A DNA stretch of 29,509 nucleotides from JBDREW01 sp043819385 (GTDB taxonomy: Bacteria; Patescibacteriota; Minisyncoccia; Minisyncoccales; GWA2-38-27). The notes under the pieces are model-generated. The model made no database searches. It was not told the DNA's origin and saw only the letters and a program-made list of their open reading frames with translations. Below, in pieces: positions 1-7,988 of this stretch. The position numbers and the translations under genes were made by a program. Position 1 is the stretch's first letter. Each line of letters begins with the position of its first letter. Where the stretch lies: NCBI GenBank assembly GCA_043819385.1, contig JBDREW010000021.1, positions 1 to 29,509 on the forward strand, written 5' to 3'.

Positions 1-149
<149 letters not shown>

Positions 150-202
150 AATTGTTTTTTAAAAAGTTATAAGTTTTAAGATCTAATCCGATATTACATT
201 AT

Positions 203-211
203 TTATCCACA
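203..211 (+). promoter_or_regulatory. perfect DnaA box upstream of a promoter
   Basis: TTATCCACA matches the bacterial DnaA-box consensus at all nine positions. It ends 10 bases before the -35 element at 222-227. It is a single box, so it is more likely a transcriptional regulatory site than part of an origin. Confidence 0.55.
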
Positions 212-221
212 GATTTATTGT

Positions 222-250
222 TTGACATTGTATTTTAAAAAAGAGATAAT
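222..250 (+). promoter_or_regulatory. sigma70-type promoter for the HTH/membrane protein and Wzy-TPR genes
   Basis: A perfect -35 TTGACA (222-227) is followed by a 17-base spacer and the -10 GATAAT (245-250). Transcription should start near 257, giving a leader of about 220 bases. That leader contains the two 90-bp tandem repeats before the start codon at 481. No other good promoter lies between here and 1549, so both genes are probably co-transcribed. Confidence 0.75.
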
Positions 251-290
251 AGGATATAGTAATAGGTAAAATCCGATACGAGAGGAGGAT

Positions 291-480
291 AAAAAATCTT
301 AATAGATTTTTTATCAATTTTTAATTTCTAATTTTCAATGAATGTTTCAATTTTTAATGAATTAAAAGGGATAGGGGAATAAAAAATCTTAATAGATTTT
401 TTATCAATTTTTAATTTCTAATTTTCAATGAATGTTACAATTTTTAATGAATTAAAAGGGATAGGGGAATAAAAAATCTT
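291..480 (+). repeat. 90-bp direct tandem repeat ending exactly at a start codon
   Basis: Units 291-380 and 381-470 differ at one base (347 versus 437, T to A). A third copy is cut off after ten bases (471-480), immediately before the ATG at 481. Each full unit begins with a perfect hairpin, AAAAAATCT-TAAT-AGATTTTTT, and ends with a purine block GGGATAGGGGAAT. With the DnaA box and promoter this accounts for the whole 150-480 gap. No small ORF with support was found there. Confidence 0.95.
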
Positions 481-1515
481 ATGTCTAAAAAAATAAAAAA
501 ATCACTTAAAAAAATAAAGAAAAAAGAATTTTTTATTTCTTTACAAGATGCTACCCGATATTGTGAGTATTCACAGGAATATTTAAGTTTGCGTGCTCGT
601 CAAGGAAAATTAAAAGCTAAAAAAGATGGAAGAAATTGGGTTACAAAAAAAGAGTGGTTAAAAATATATGTAGCAAAAGTTGAGAAGTATAAAAATAACT
701 TGATAGTAAAATCAAATATTAGAAATCAAAAATCAAAACGACAAATCAAAAATCAAAATGAAAATGGAGAGAAAAAGAAAAAGAAAAAGGTAAAATTAAA
801 TATTAAAATAGAAAAAAAAGAGAAAGCTAAAGAAAATCCCGCTCTTTTTATAAAAGAAAAAGAAGTTTTTAAAAATTTTGATTTTAGGAAAAAAGAAAAA
901 GATGAAAAAATCTCAAAGAATTTTATAGTTAAAATTAATAGGGGAAGTAATGAAAATAAAAAAGAACAAATAATAGAACAAGCAGAAATAGAAGAAAAGA
1001 AAAATGACTGGAAAAAAGAAGAAGAAATAAAAAAACCTTTGGTTCATGGTAAATCAGAGATTAAGCCGTATAGAGAGGAAAATCTCTTGGTTACTGAATT
1101 GAAACCAGCTAATGCTCGGGTTGTTAATTATACAACAGGACCATCTTTAGGGTTTTTATTTGTTTTAACTTTCCTTTTAATATCTGTTGCTGGATTTCTT
1201 GGAAAGGATATTTTAAAAGAAACTTTTAGTGATATTAATCGCAATACATATATAGTGGGAGAATCTGGAGATATTATTATTTTTGAAACAACAGAATTGA
1301 TTGTTGATTTATTTGATAAAACAACTAATGAATCAGAAGATATTTATCTAATCGTTGACATTGTTAAATATTCTTTTGGGCATTCCGCAAATGTATTTGC
1401 TGAATATTTTGAATGGCTTGGAAAAGGAATAAATAAAAGTTATTTTAAGGCAAGTGCTTCAGTCGGCACATTATTTAAAAATTGTTATCAATTTATAAGT
1501 GAACTTACAATTTAG
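481..1515 (+). CDS. HTH-domain protein with a Lys-rich linker and one membrane segment
   Basis: The 344-residue protein has three parts. Residues about 16-62 resemble a MerR/excisionase-type helix-turn-helix: the segments SLQDATRYC and LRARQGKLKAKK, then a WVTKKEW motif typical of the HTH_17 family. Residues about 65-215 are extremely rich in Lys, Glu and Asn and look disordered. Residues about 223-241 form one hydrophobic membrane segment, followed by about 100 residues with no domain I recognise. The layout suggests a cytoplasmic DNA- or partner-binding head tethered to the membrane, as in RodZ-like or anti-sigma-like proteins, but this is inference. The start is the first ATG after the truncated repeat. 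The next gene follows after 33 bases and is probably in the same operon. Part of the linker DNA (about 703-770) resembles the spacer repeats of this window. Confidence 0.85.
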   Translation: MSKKIKKSLKKIKKKEFFISLQDATRYCEYSQEYLSLRARQGKLKAKKDGRNWVTKKEWLKIYVAKVEKYKNNLIVKSNIRNQKSKRQIKNQNENGEKKKKKKVKLNIKIEKKEKAKENPALFIKEKEVFKNFDFRKKEKDEKISKNFIVKINRGSNENKKEQIIEQAEIEEKKNDWKKEEEIKKPLVHGKSEIKPYREENLLVTELKPANARVVNYTTGPSLGFLFVLTFLLISVAGFLGKDILKETFSDINRNTYIVGESGDIIIFETTELIVDLFDKTTNESEDIYLIVDIVKYSFGHSANVFAEYFEWLGKGINKSYFKASASVGTLFKNCYQFISELTI

Positions 1516-1548
1516 GGAGAAAGTAATAAAATTATATTTATATTTTAT

Positions 1549-3927
1549 ATGAAAAAAACATTTTTAAAAACAAATGATCTTTGTAGTTTGATTTCAAAAT
1601 ATGCTCTTTACGTTTTAACTTTTTTGCTTCCTATTTTCTTTTTACCTTGGACAGCAAATATACTTGATTTTAATAAACAAATATTATTAGCAGTATTGGT
1701 TTTTATTTCTCTTTTTGTCTGGATTTTAAAAGTTTTTATTTCAGGCAAATTTAAATTAAATATAGTGGGACTATATGTTCCATTGGGACTTTTATTTTTA
1801 GCTTATACTGCTTCAACCATTTTTTCCTTGTGGAGATATGGAAGTTTTTGGGGATGGCCATTAGTAACATCAGAAAGTTTGTTTAGTATTATCGGACTTT
1901 TTGTTTTTTATTTTTTAGTAAGCAATACATTAGAAAAGAAAGAAATTTATTATTTAGTAGTTTCTTTAATAGCTTCAAGTTTTTTAGTTGTGCTTTATGG
2001 AATTTTTCAACTTTTTGGAAAGTTTGTGCTTCCTTTTGAATTTTCTAAAACAACATCTTTTAATACGATTGGAACAGTAAATGCATTAGGAATATTTTCT
2101 GCTGTATTATTACCATTAATGTTTATTTTAGTTATAAATAGTAAAAGAGTTTTAAAGGGTCTTTTTATAACAGTTTTAGCTTTCACAACATTTTTATTAA
2201 TTTTAATTAATTTTTCAACTTGTTGGTGGATAGTAGCAGTTGGGTCTGCTTTAATAACAGTTTTAGGAGTTCAAAAAAGAAATTTATTTGATGCTCGATG
2301 GATGATTCTACCAATGTTCTTTTTAGTAATTTCTTTATTTTTTATTTTTTTGAAATTTCAGGTTATTAATACTGCTTCACGTCCAATTGAAGTTTTTTTA
2401 AATCAAAAAACAAGTTTTAATATTGCTAAAGATACGTTAAAAGAAAAAGCAATTTTAGGATCAGGTCCTGGAACTTTTATTTATGATTTTTCAAAATATA
2501 AAAATATTGATTTTAATAAAAGTAATTTTTGGAATATAAAGTTTGATGGAGCAAATTCAAAATTTCTTACTATTTTAGCAACTACTGGAATTTTAGGAGC
2601 ATTTTCTATTTTAGCATTGATTATTTTTTCTTTAATTTATGGAGTAAAAAATCTTTTTATTAAAAATTTTGGATTAAATAATTCTAATAAAAAAACAACA
2701 GATAAATATGATGATGATTTTATATGGATGATTGGAGTTGGTACTTTTATTAGTTTTATCGCATTAAGTGTGAGCTTCTTTATACATCATTCAAATTTAA
2801 CATTAGATTTTATTTTCTTTTTGTTATTAGCTGTTTTCACTGCTATTGCATCTCCTCTTAAAAAAGAATTTTCATTAAAACTCTCCCCTTTATTTGCTCT
2901 TGTTATTAATTTTGTTTTAATTTTAATTTTCGTTTTTGGATTAGGTCTTTTTATTCTTGAAGGGCAGAGATATTTGGCTGAAACAAATTATTTAAAAGGA
3001 ATAAAAAGTTTAAGTCAGGGAGAAAATAATGTTGCTTTAGAAAAATTAGAAAAAGCAATTAAAATAAATTCTAAAGTAGATTTATATTGGAGAGAGTTAT
3101 CGCAGGTTTATTTTAAAAGTATAGAGATTGAAGCTCAAAGAGAAGATATATCTATGGAAGAAATTAATCAAAGAGTTCAAGCTCTTATTGAAGTGAGTGT
3201 AGATTCTATTAATCAAGCAACTACGATTAATCCTAAAAATTCTGCTAATTGGCTTGTAAGAGGTTTTATTTATCAAAATTTAGTTGGTATAATTTCTGGT
3301 GTTGAAGATTGGGCAGTAAGCTCATATGAAGAGGCAATAAATCTTGAACCAATTAATCCTTATTATTACACTCAATTAGGTGTTATTCTTTTAAAACAGT
3401 CATTATCTTTTTCAGAAGAAAATACAGAAGAAAAGAATAAATTATTTATTAGATCTCAAATGCAACTTCAAAAAGCTATTGAATTAAAATCAGATTATGC
3501 ACCTGCTCGTTTTCAATTATCTATGGTTTATCAAGCGCAAGGTAAAATTGATGAATCAATTCAAGAATTAGAAAAAACAAAAATTTTAGCTCCGTTTGAT
3601 ATTGGATTAGCTTTCCAATTAGGTTTAATTTATTATCAGAATAAAAATTGGGAAAAAGCTCAAATTGAATTTGAGAGAGCAGTTGAAATTAATAGTGATT
3701 ATTCTAATGCTTTGTATTTTTTAGGTTTAGTTTATGATCAACAAAATAAAAAATTAGAAGCTATTGAAATATTTAAAAAACTTATTGATTTGAATCCTGG
3801 CAATGAAGAAGTAAAATATATTTTAAAAAATTTAGAGTCTGGAAAATCAGCTTTAGAAAAAGAGCCTGAGGGTTTTAAAGATTCTGAAGAATTTGAAGGA
3901 AATCTTCAAACTATTCCTATTGATTAG
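1549..3927 (+). CDS. Wzy/O-antigen-ligase-like polytopic membrane protein with C-terminal TPR repeats
   Basis: The 792-residue protein begins with about 470 residues of hydrophobic helices. A GSGPGTF motif at about 304-310 sits in the large loop and matches the signature of the Wzy_C/O-antigen ligase family. After the last helix, residues about 474-770 carry several tetratricopeptide repeats, including the LEKLEKAIKINS, YEEAINLEP and FERAVEINSDYS type segments, and an acidic tail. Members of this family join or polymerise lipid-linked glycans on the outer face of the membrane; the TPR part usually binds partner proteins. The acceptor here cannot be told. It lies 33 bases after the HTH/membrane gene. 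A purine-rich GGGAGAAAG lies about 25 bases before the ATG, too far for a normal ribosome binding site. Confidence 0.85.
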   Translation: MKKTFLKTNDLCSLISKYALYVLTFLLPIFFLPWTANILDFNKQILLAVLVFISLFVWILKVFISGKFKLNIVGLYVPLGLLFLAYTASTIFSLWRYGSFWGWPLVTSESLFSIIGLFVFYFLVSNTLEKKEIYYLVVSLIASSFLVVLYGIFQLFGKFVLPFEFSKTTSFNTIGTVNALGIFSAVLLPLMFILVINSKRVLKGLFITVLAFTTFLLILINFSTCWWIVAVGSALITVLGVQKRNLFDARWMILPMFFLVISLFFIFLKFQVINTASRPIEVFLNQKTSFNIAKDTLKEKAILGSGPGTFIYDFSKYKNIDFNKSNFWNIKFDGANSKFLTILATTGILGAFSILALIIFSLIYGVKNLFIKNFGLNNSNKKTTDKYDDDFIWMIGVGTFISFIALSVSFFIHHSNLTLDFIFFLLLAVFTAIASPLKKEFSLKLSPLFALVINFVLILIFVFGLGLFILEGQRYLAETNYLKGIKSLSQGENNVALEKLEKAIKINSKVDLYWRELSQVYFKSIEIEAQREDISMEEINQRVQALIEVSVDSINQATTINPKNSANWLVRGFIYQNLVGIISGVEDWAVSSYEEAINLEPINPYYYTQLGVILLKQSLSFSEENTEEKNKLFIRSQMQLQKAIELKSDYAPARFQLSMVYQAQGKIDESIQELEKTKILAPFDIGLAFQLGLIYYQNKNWEKAQIEFERAVEINSDYSNALYFLGLVYDQQNKKLEAIEIFKKLIDLNPGNEEVKYILKNLESGKSALEKEPEGFKDSEEFEGNLQTIPID

Positions 3928-3991
3928 AGTGTACTTGAAGAGTTAGAATCAGAATAAGAATAAATTAAAAGGGAGAGGGGGAAACTAAGAA

Positions 3992-4044
3992 GAGGTCGGG
4001 TCTCTCTTAGGGAGAGAAAGGAAGTTTTTTAGAGGTCCGACCTC
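3992..4044. repeat. dispersed palindromic repeat, family A (GAGGTCGGG), copy 1
   Basis: Outer arms GAGGTCGG (3992-3999) and CCGACCTC (4037-4044) are perfect complements. Inside is a TCTCTC/GAGAGA hairpin (4001-4006 with 4012-4017), then the family core GGAAGTTTTTTAGAG. Related copies are at 7729, 14119, 20529, 28291 and 28405, all between genes. It lies 64 bases after the Wzy-TPR stop, so it could act as a terminator or mRNA-end structure. Confidence 0.85.
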
Positions 4045-4083
4045 GGGAAAGGGATAAAAAAATTAAAAATTAATATAAAAATT

Positions 4084-4128
4084 AAGCATTGGGGAATGCT
4101 TGACATTTTTCTTTAAAAGAATTAAAAT
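4084..4128 (+). promoter_or_regulatory. rpoB promoter with an inverted repeat over the -35 element
   Basis: The -35 TTGACA (4100-4105), a 17-base spacer and the -10 TAAAAT (4123-4128) form a strong promoter. Transcription should start near 4135, giving a leader of about 285 bases before the rpoB ATG. A perfect inverted repeat AAGCATT-GGGG-AATGCTT (4084-4101) overlaps the first two bases of the -35, as an operator or an upstream terminator stem would. Confidence 0.75.
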
Positions 4129-4190
4129 CTCTTTGATATTATTTAACTCATTTATTCATTATTTTTTTCTCGCTTATCAAAAAAATAAAT

Positions 4191-4206
4191 TAAGAACTGG
4201 TTCTTA
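4191..4206. repeat. perfect palindrome in the rpoB leader
   Basis: TAAGAAC-TG-GTTCTTA is a 7-base perfect inverted repeat with a 2-base centre. Its right half is complementary to the AAGAACC and AGAACC segments further down the same leader (4276-4306), so alternative RNA pairings are possible. Confidence 0.6.
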
Positions 4207-4249
4207 AAAAAACAAGAGGAGTTTTTCTTTTTTTTAATTACTTTTTTAA

Positions 4250-4350
4250 TAATATTGTGGCTTCGCCACATAATTAAGAACCTAACTCACTTTGCTTATC
4301 AGAACCAAAATTTGTTAATGTATTAATATTGTGGCTTTGCCACATAATTA
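4250..4350. repeat. two copies of a 27-bp palindrome (family C) in the rpoB leader
   Basis: Positions 4250-4276 and 4324-4350 are identical except for one loop base (C or T). Each contains GTGGC-TTY-GCCAC with A/T flanks that also pair, apart from two central mismatches, so each folds into a long hairpin in the rpoB leader. The copies are 74 bases apart and enclose the family D element at 4276-4306. The 3928-4420 gap therefore holds repeat copy 1, the promoter, a palindrome and these hairpins, and no gene I can support. Confidence 0.85.
4276..4306. repeat. family D element, AT-rich copy
   Basis: These 31 bases match 28553-28583 at 25 positions, beginning AAGAACCT and ending TCAGAACC in both. 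Most differences replace G or C in the other copy by A or T here. Similarity continues more weakly for about 16 bases. The element lies in the rpoB leader here and before the GreA-like gene's promoter there. Confidence 0.7.
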
Positions 4351-4420
4351 CAGCACTCAGTTAAGAAATGAGAATAAATTCTCTTTTCTTTCCCTCGTTT
4401 GTAATTATAATATTAAAATT

Positions 4421-7400
4421 ATGAATACAAAAAGTTTTTCTAAGTCAAAAGTTTCTTTACCATTCCCTTATTTATTAACTCTTCAAAAAGAAAGTTGGCA
4501 ATGGTTTTGGAAAGAAGGTCTTAAAGAATTATTTTCAGAAGTATCTCCTATTAGAGATTATACTGGAAAAGAACTTGAGCTTTGGTTTACAGATTATAAA
4601 TTAGGAGAACCAAAGTATAAAGATGATCTTATAGCAAAGAAAAACAATGATTCTTACGAAGCTCCTTTAAGAGTTAAAATAAAATTAGTAAATCTTAAAA
4701 CAAAAGAAATTAGAGAGCAAGAAATTTTCCTTACAGATTTCCCCTTAATGACAGAAAGGGGAACTTTTGTTGTTAACGGAGTTGAAAGAGTTGCTATTTC
4801 TCAATTGATTCGTTCTCCTGGCGCTTTTTTTACTCTTCAAAATCTTAAAGGAAGAAATTGTTTTGGTGCAAAAATTATTCCTAATCGTGGAGCTTGGCTT
4901 GAATTTGAAACAGAATCAACTGGTTTTATTGGAGTAAAGATAGATCGCAAAAGAAAAGTTGCGGCAACTGTTTTATTAAAAGCATTTAGTGGTTTAACAA
5001 ATGATCAAATAAAGGAAACATTTCAAGATATTGATAAAAATTCGGAAGTAAAATATATTGAAGAAACATTAAAAAGAGATTCAACTAATAGTCAAGCAGA
5101 AGCATTAGTTGAAATTTATAGACGATTGAGACCAGGTGATTTAGTAACACCCGATACAGCGAAAGAATTAATTGATAATACTTTTTTTAATTTTGAAAGA
5201 TATGATCTTTCAAAAGTTGGTAGATGGAGAATGGGTAAAAGGTTATTTGGAATAGACAATAAAAATCAAAAGAAATTTGACTCTAATAAAAAAATAGTAC
5301 CAGAAGATAGGACTTTAAAGCCAGAAGATGTTATTGCAGTTTTGCGTGAAATTGTTAAATTAAATAATGATCCAGAAGCAAAACCTGATGAAATAGATCA
5401 TTTAGGGAATAGAAGAGTAAGAACTTTAGCTGAATTTTTACAAAATAGAATGAGAGTTGGTTTAATGAGAATGGAAAGAATTATAAAAGATAAAATGTCA
5501 ACTTTGGATATTAATACTTTGATGCCTGCTCAATTAATTAATGCAAGGCCAGTTATGGCAGTTGTAAAGGAATTTTTTACTGCTTCTCAAATTTGTCAAT
5601 TTATGGATAATGAAAATCCTTTAGCTGAATTAGAACATAAAAGAAGATTATCAGCTACTGGACCCGGAGGACTAACAAGAGAAAGAGCTGGTTTTGAAGT
5701 TAGAGATGTACAAGCATCCCATTATGGAAGAATTTGTCCTATTCAAACACCAGAAGGTCCTAATATTGGATTAGTTAATCATTTAGCTTCTTTTGCGCAA
5801 GTAAATCATTATGGCTTTATTGAAACTCCATATTTGAAAGTTGATAAAGGAAGAGTAACATCTGATATTCAGTATCTTAATGCTTTTGAAGAAGAGAAAT
5901 ATAATATTGCTCATAGAGGAGTTGAAATTGATGATAAAGGAAATATTATTTTAAATAAAGTTGAAGCAAGAACTAAAGGTGGACCAGGAGAAATAGACAA
6001 GGATAAGATTGATTTTATGGATGTATCTACTGAACAATTTATTTCTGTAGGAACATCTCTTATCCCTTTTTTACAAAATGATGATGCAAACAGAGCATTA
6101 ATGGGATCAAATATGCAAAGACAAGCAGTGCCCCTTGTAAGACCTGAAGCGCCTTTTGTTTCAACTGGATTAGAAGAAAGAGTAGCAAGAGATTCTGGTC
6201 AGGAAATTATATCAGAAGAAGATGGAATTGTTGTTGAGGCTGATGCTGATCATGTTGCGGTTAAAAATATAAAAGGAAAAATTAAAAATTATGATTTAAG
6301 GATTTTTATTAGAACTAATCAATATACTTGTTTTCATCAAAAAACAATTGTTAAAAATGGTCAAAAAATTAAAAAAGGAGATATTTTAGCAGATGGAGGG
6401 GCAATTAATGATGGGAAATTAGCATTAGGTCAAAATGTTTTAGTTGCTTTTCTTTCTTGGTATGGTTCAAATTATGAAGATGCAATAGTAATTAATGAAG
6501 ATTTAGTAAAAAGAGATTATTATTCTTCTATACATATAGATAAGTTTAGTTGTGATGTAAGAGAGACAAAATTAGGTCCTGAAATTACAACTTATGATAT
6601 TCCAAATGTTTCAGAAGATAAATTAAAAGATTTAGATGAAGAAGGAGTTATTAGAGTCGGAGCTGAAATTAGTCCAAACGATATTTTGGTTGGAAAAATT
6701 TCTCCAAAAGGAGAAGCAGGTCTTACAGCTGAGGAAAGATTATTGCGTGCGATTTTCGGAGAAAAAGCAAGAGATGTTAAGGATACTTCTTTATTAATGG
6801 AACATGGCAAAAGAGGAAGAGTAATAGGAGTTAAGGTTTTTTCAAGAGAAGAAGGACATAAATTATCTCCTGGTATTATTAAAAAAATAGAAGTTGAAAT
6901 AGCTGTTTTAAGAAAAATTCAAGCTGGTGATAAATTAGCTGGACGACATGGAAATAAGGGAGTTATTTCTAAAGTTGTTCCGTCAGAAGAAATGCTATTT
7001 TTAGAAGATGGAACTCCTGTTGATATTGTTTTAAATCCTTTAAGTGTTGCTTCAAGAATGAACATAGGACAAATTTTAGAAACTCATCTTGGTTTAGCTG
7101 CTCAAAAATTGGGATATATAGCAGTGTCTCCTTCTATGGCTGGTGCTAATGAACAAGATATTAAAGAAGAATTAAAGGAAGCTAATTTTCCAGAAGATGG
7201 AAAGTTAACTATATATGATGGAAAAACAGGGCTTTCTTTGCCTCAAAAAGTTACAGTTGGATACATATATATGATGAAACTTATCCATATGGTAGAAGAC
7301 AAGATTCATATGCGTTCTATTGGTCCTTATTCTTTGATTACTCAACAGCCATTAGGTGGTAAAGCTCAATTCGGAGGGCAAAGATTTGGAGAGATGGAAG

Positions 7401-7609
7401 TATGGGCATTAGAAGGATATGGAGCTGCTCATATTTTACAGGAAATGCTTACAATAAAATCAGATGATGTTGTTGGAAGAGCTTCTACTTACGAATCTAT
7501 TTTAAAAGGAGAACCAATTAAAAATCCAAATGTTCCAGCATCTTTTAATTTATTAGTTTTAGAATTAAAATCACTTGGTCTTAGTATTGAAGTTAAAGAG
7601 AGAAGCTAA
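4421..7609 (+). CDS. rpoB: RNA polymerase beta subunit
   Basis: RpoB forms the catalytic core of RNA polymerase with RpoC. The 1062 residues carry the family's landmarks in order: FFTASQICQFMD and the HKRRLSATGPGGLTRERAGF block of the rifampicin region, HYGRICPIQTPEGPNIGL, the GDKLAGRHGNKGVI active-site segment, MNIGQILETHLG, and the C-terminal GGKAQFGGQRFGEMEVWALE clamp-anchor motif. It is shorter than the E. coli (1342) and Bacillus (about 1190) proteins, as is usual in reduced genomes. The frame is open from a GTG at 4331, but that lies inside a leader hairpin. The ATG at 4421 gives the normal N-terminus, so it was chosen. No ribosome binding site precedes it. rpoC follows after 379 bases of repeat-rich spacer. 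Confidence 0.97.
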   Translation: MNTKSFSKSKVSLPFPYLLTLQKESWQWFWKEGLKELFSEVSPIRDYTGKELELWFTDYKLGEPKYKDDLIAKKNNDSYEAPLRVKIKLVNLKTKEIREQEIFLTDFPLMTERGTFVVNGVERVAISQLIRSPGAFFTLQNLKGRNCFGAKIIPNRGAWLEFETESTGFIGVKIDRKRKVAATVLLKAFSGLTNDQIKETFQDIDKNSEVKYIEETLKRDSTNSQAEALVEIYRRLRPGDLVTPDTAKELIDNTFFNFERYDLSKVGRWRMGKRLFGIDNKNQKKFDSNKKIVPEDRTLKPEDVIAVLREIVKLNNDPEAKPDEIDHLGNRRVRTLAEFLQNRMRVGLMRMERIIKDKMSTLDINTLMPAQLINARPVMAVVKEFFTASQICQFMDNENPLAELEHKRRLSATGPGGLTRERAGFEVRDVQASHYGRICPIQTPEGPNIGLVNHLASFAQVNHYGFIETPYLKVDKGRVTSDIQYLNAFEEEKYNIAHRGVEIDDKGNIILNKVEARTKGGPGEIDKDKIDFMDVSTEQFISVGTSLIPFLQNDDANRALMGSNMQRQAVPLVRPEAPFVSTGLEERVARDSGQEIISEEDGIVVEADADHVAVKNIKGKIKNYDLRIFIRTNQYTCFHQKTIVKNGQKIKKGDILADGGAINDGKLALGQNVLVAFLSWYGSNYEDAIVINEDLVKRDYYSSIHIDKFSCDVRETKLGPEITTYDIPNVSEDKLKDLDEEGVIRVGAEISPNDILVGKISPKGEAGLTAEERLLRAIFGEKARDVKDTSLLMEHGKRGRVIGVKVFSREEGHKLSPGIIKKIEVEIAVLRKIQAGDKLAGRHGNKGVISKVVPSEEMLFLEDGTPVDIVLNPLSVASRMNIGQILETHLGLAAQKLGYIAVSPSMAGANEQDIKEELKEANFPEDGKLTIYDGKTGLSLPQKVTVGYIYMMKLIHMVEDKIHMRSIGPYSLITQQPLGGKAQFGGQRFGEMEVWALEGYGAAHILQEMLTIKSDDVVGRASTYESILKGEPIKNPNVPASFNLLVLELKSLGLSIEVKERS

Positions 7610-7617
7610 TAAAAAAT

Positions 7618-7639
7618 AAAAAATCTATTATGATTTTTT
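7618..7639. terminator. A/T-only hairpin after rpoB
   Basis: AAAAAATC-TATTAT-GATTTTTT lies 8 bases after the rpoB stop and resembles the hairpin of the 90-bp repeats at 291 and 381. The stem has almost no G-C pairs, so termination would be weak; it may only protect or mark the mRNA end. Confidence 0.4.
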
Positions 7640-7728
7640 ATTAATTTTCAATTTTTAATTTAGAAAGGGAAAGGGATAGTAAAATCAAAAATTAGAAATT
7701 AAAAATTGAAATGGGGAAAGCTGGGAAT

Positions 7729-7779
7729 AGGTCGGGTCTCTCTTAGAGAGGGAGAGGAAGTTTTTTAGAGCCCCGACCT
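7729..7779. repeat. dispersed palindromic repeat, family A, copy 2
   Basis: Arms AGGTCGGG (7729-7736) and CCCGACCT (7772-7779) pair perfectly around a CTCTC-TTA-GAGAG hairpin and the core GGAAGTTTTTTAGAG. The rest of the rpoB-rpoC spacer (7610-7988) is low-complexity A/T and purine-rich sequence such as GGGATAGT and AAAATCAAAAATTAGAAATT. I see no ORF and no convincing promoter, so rpoC is probably transcribed from rpoB. Confidence 0.85.
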
Positions 7780-7988
7780 CGGGAGAGGAGAAAGAGGGGG
7801 AGGGGAATAAAAAAATAAAAAGATAAAAAATTAAAAAAATGGAGAAAAAGGGAGAGAGGGATAAAAAAGTTTATAATAAGTAATAAATAATAATAAACAA
7901 AGAGTTAGAATATAAAATTTAAAATGATTTAATTTCTAATTTTAATTTGTCATTTTAATTTTTGCATTTTAATTTTTAATTTTATATT

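Noticed and set aside
203..211. Origin of replication
   Set aside because: Only single DnaA boxes are seen at 203 and 28628; there is no box cluster and no dnaA or dnaN.
291..470. CRISPR array
   Set aside because: The two 90-bp units are directly adjacent with no spacers. The heptamer tracts likewise have none, and there are no cas genes.
4331..4420. Upstream GTG extension of rpoB
   Set aside because: The GTG lies in the stem of a leader hairpin and the 30 added residues match nothing in the RpoB family.
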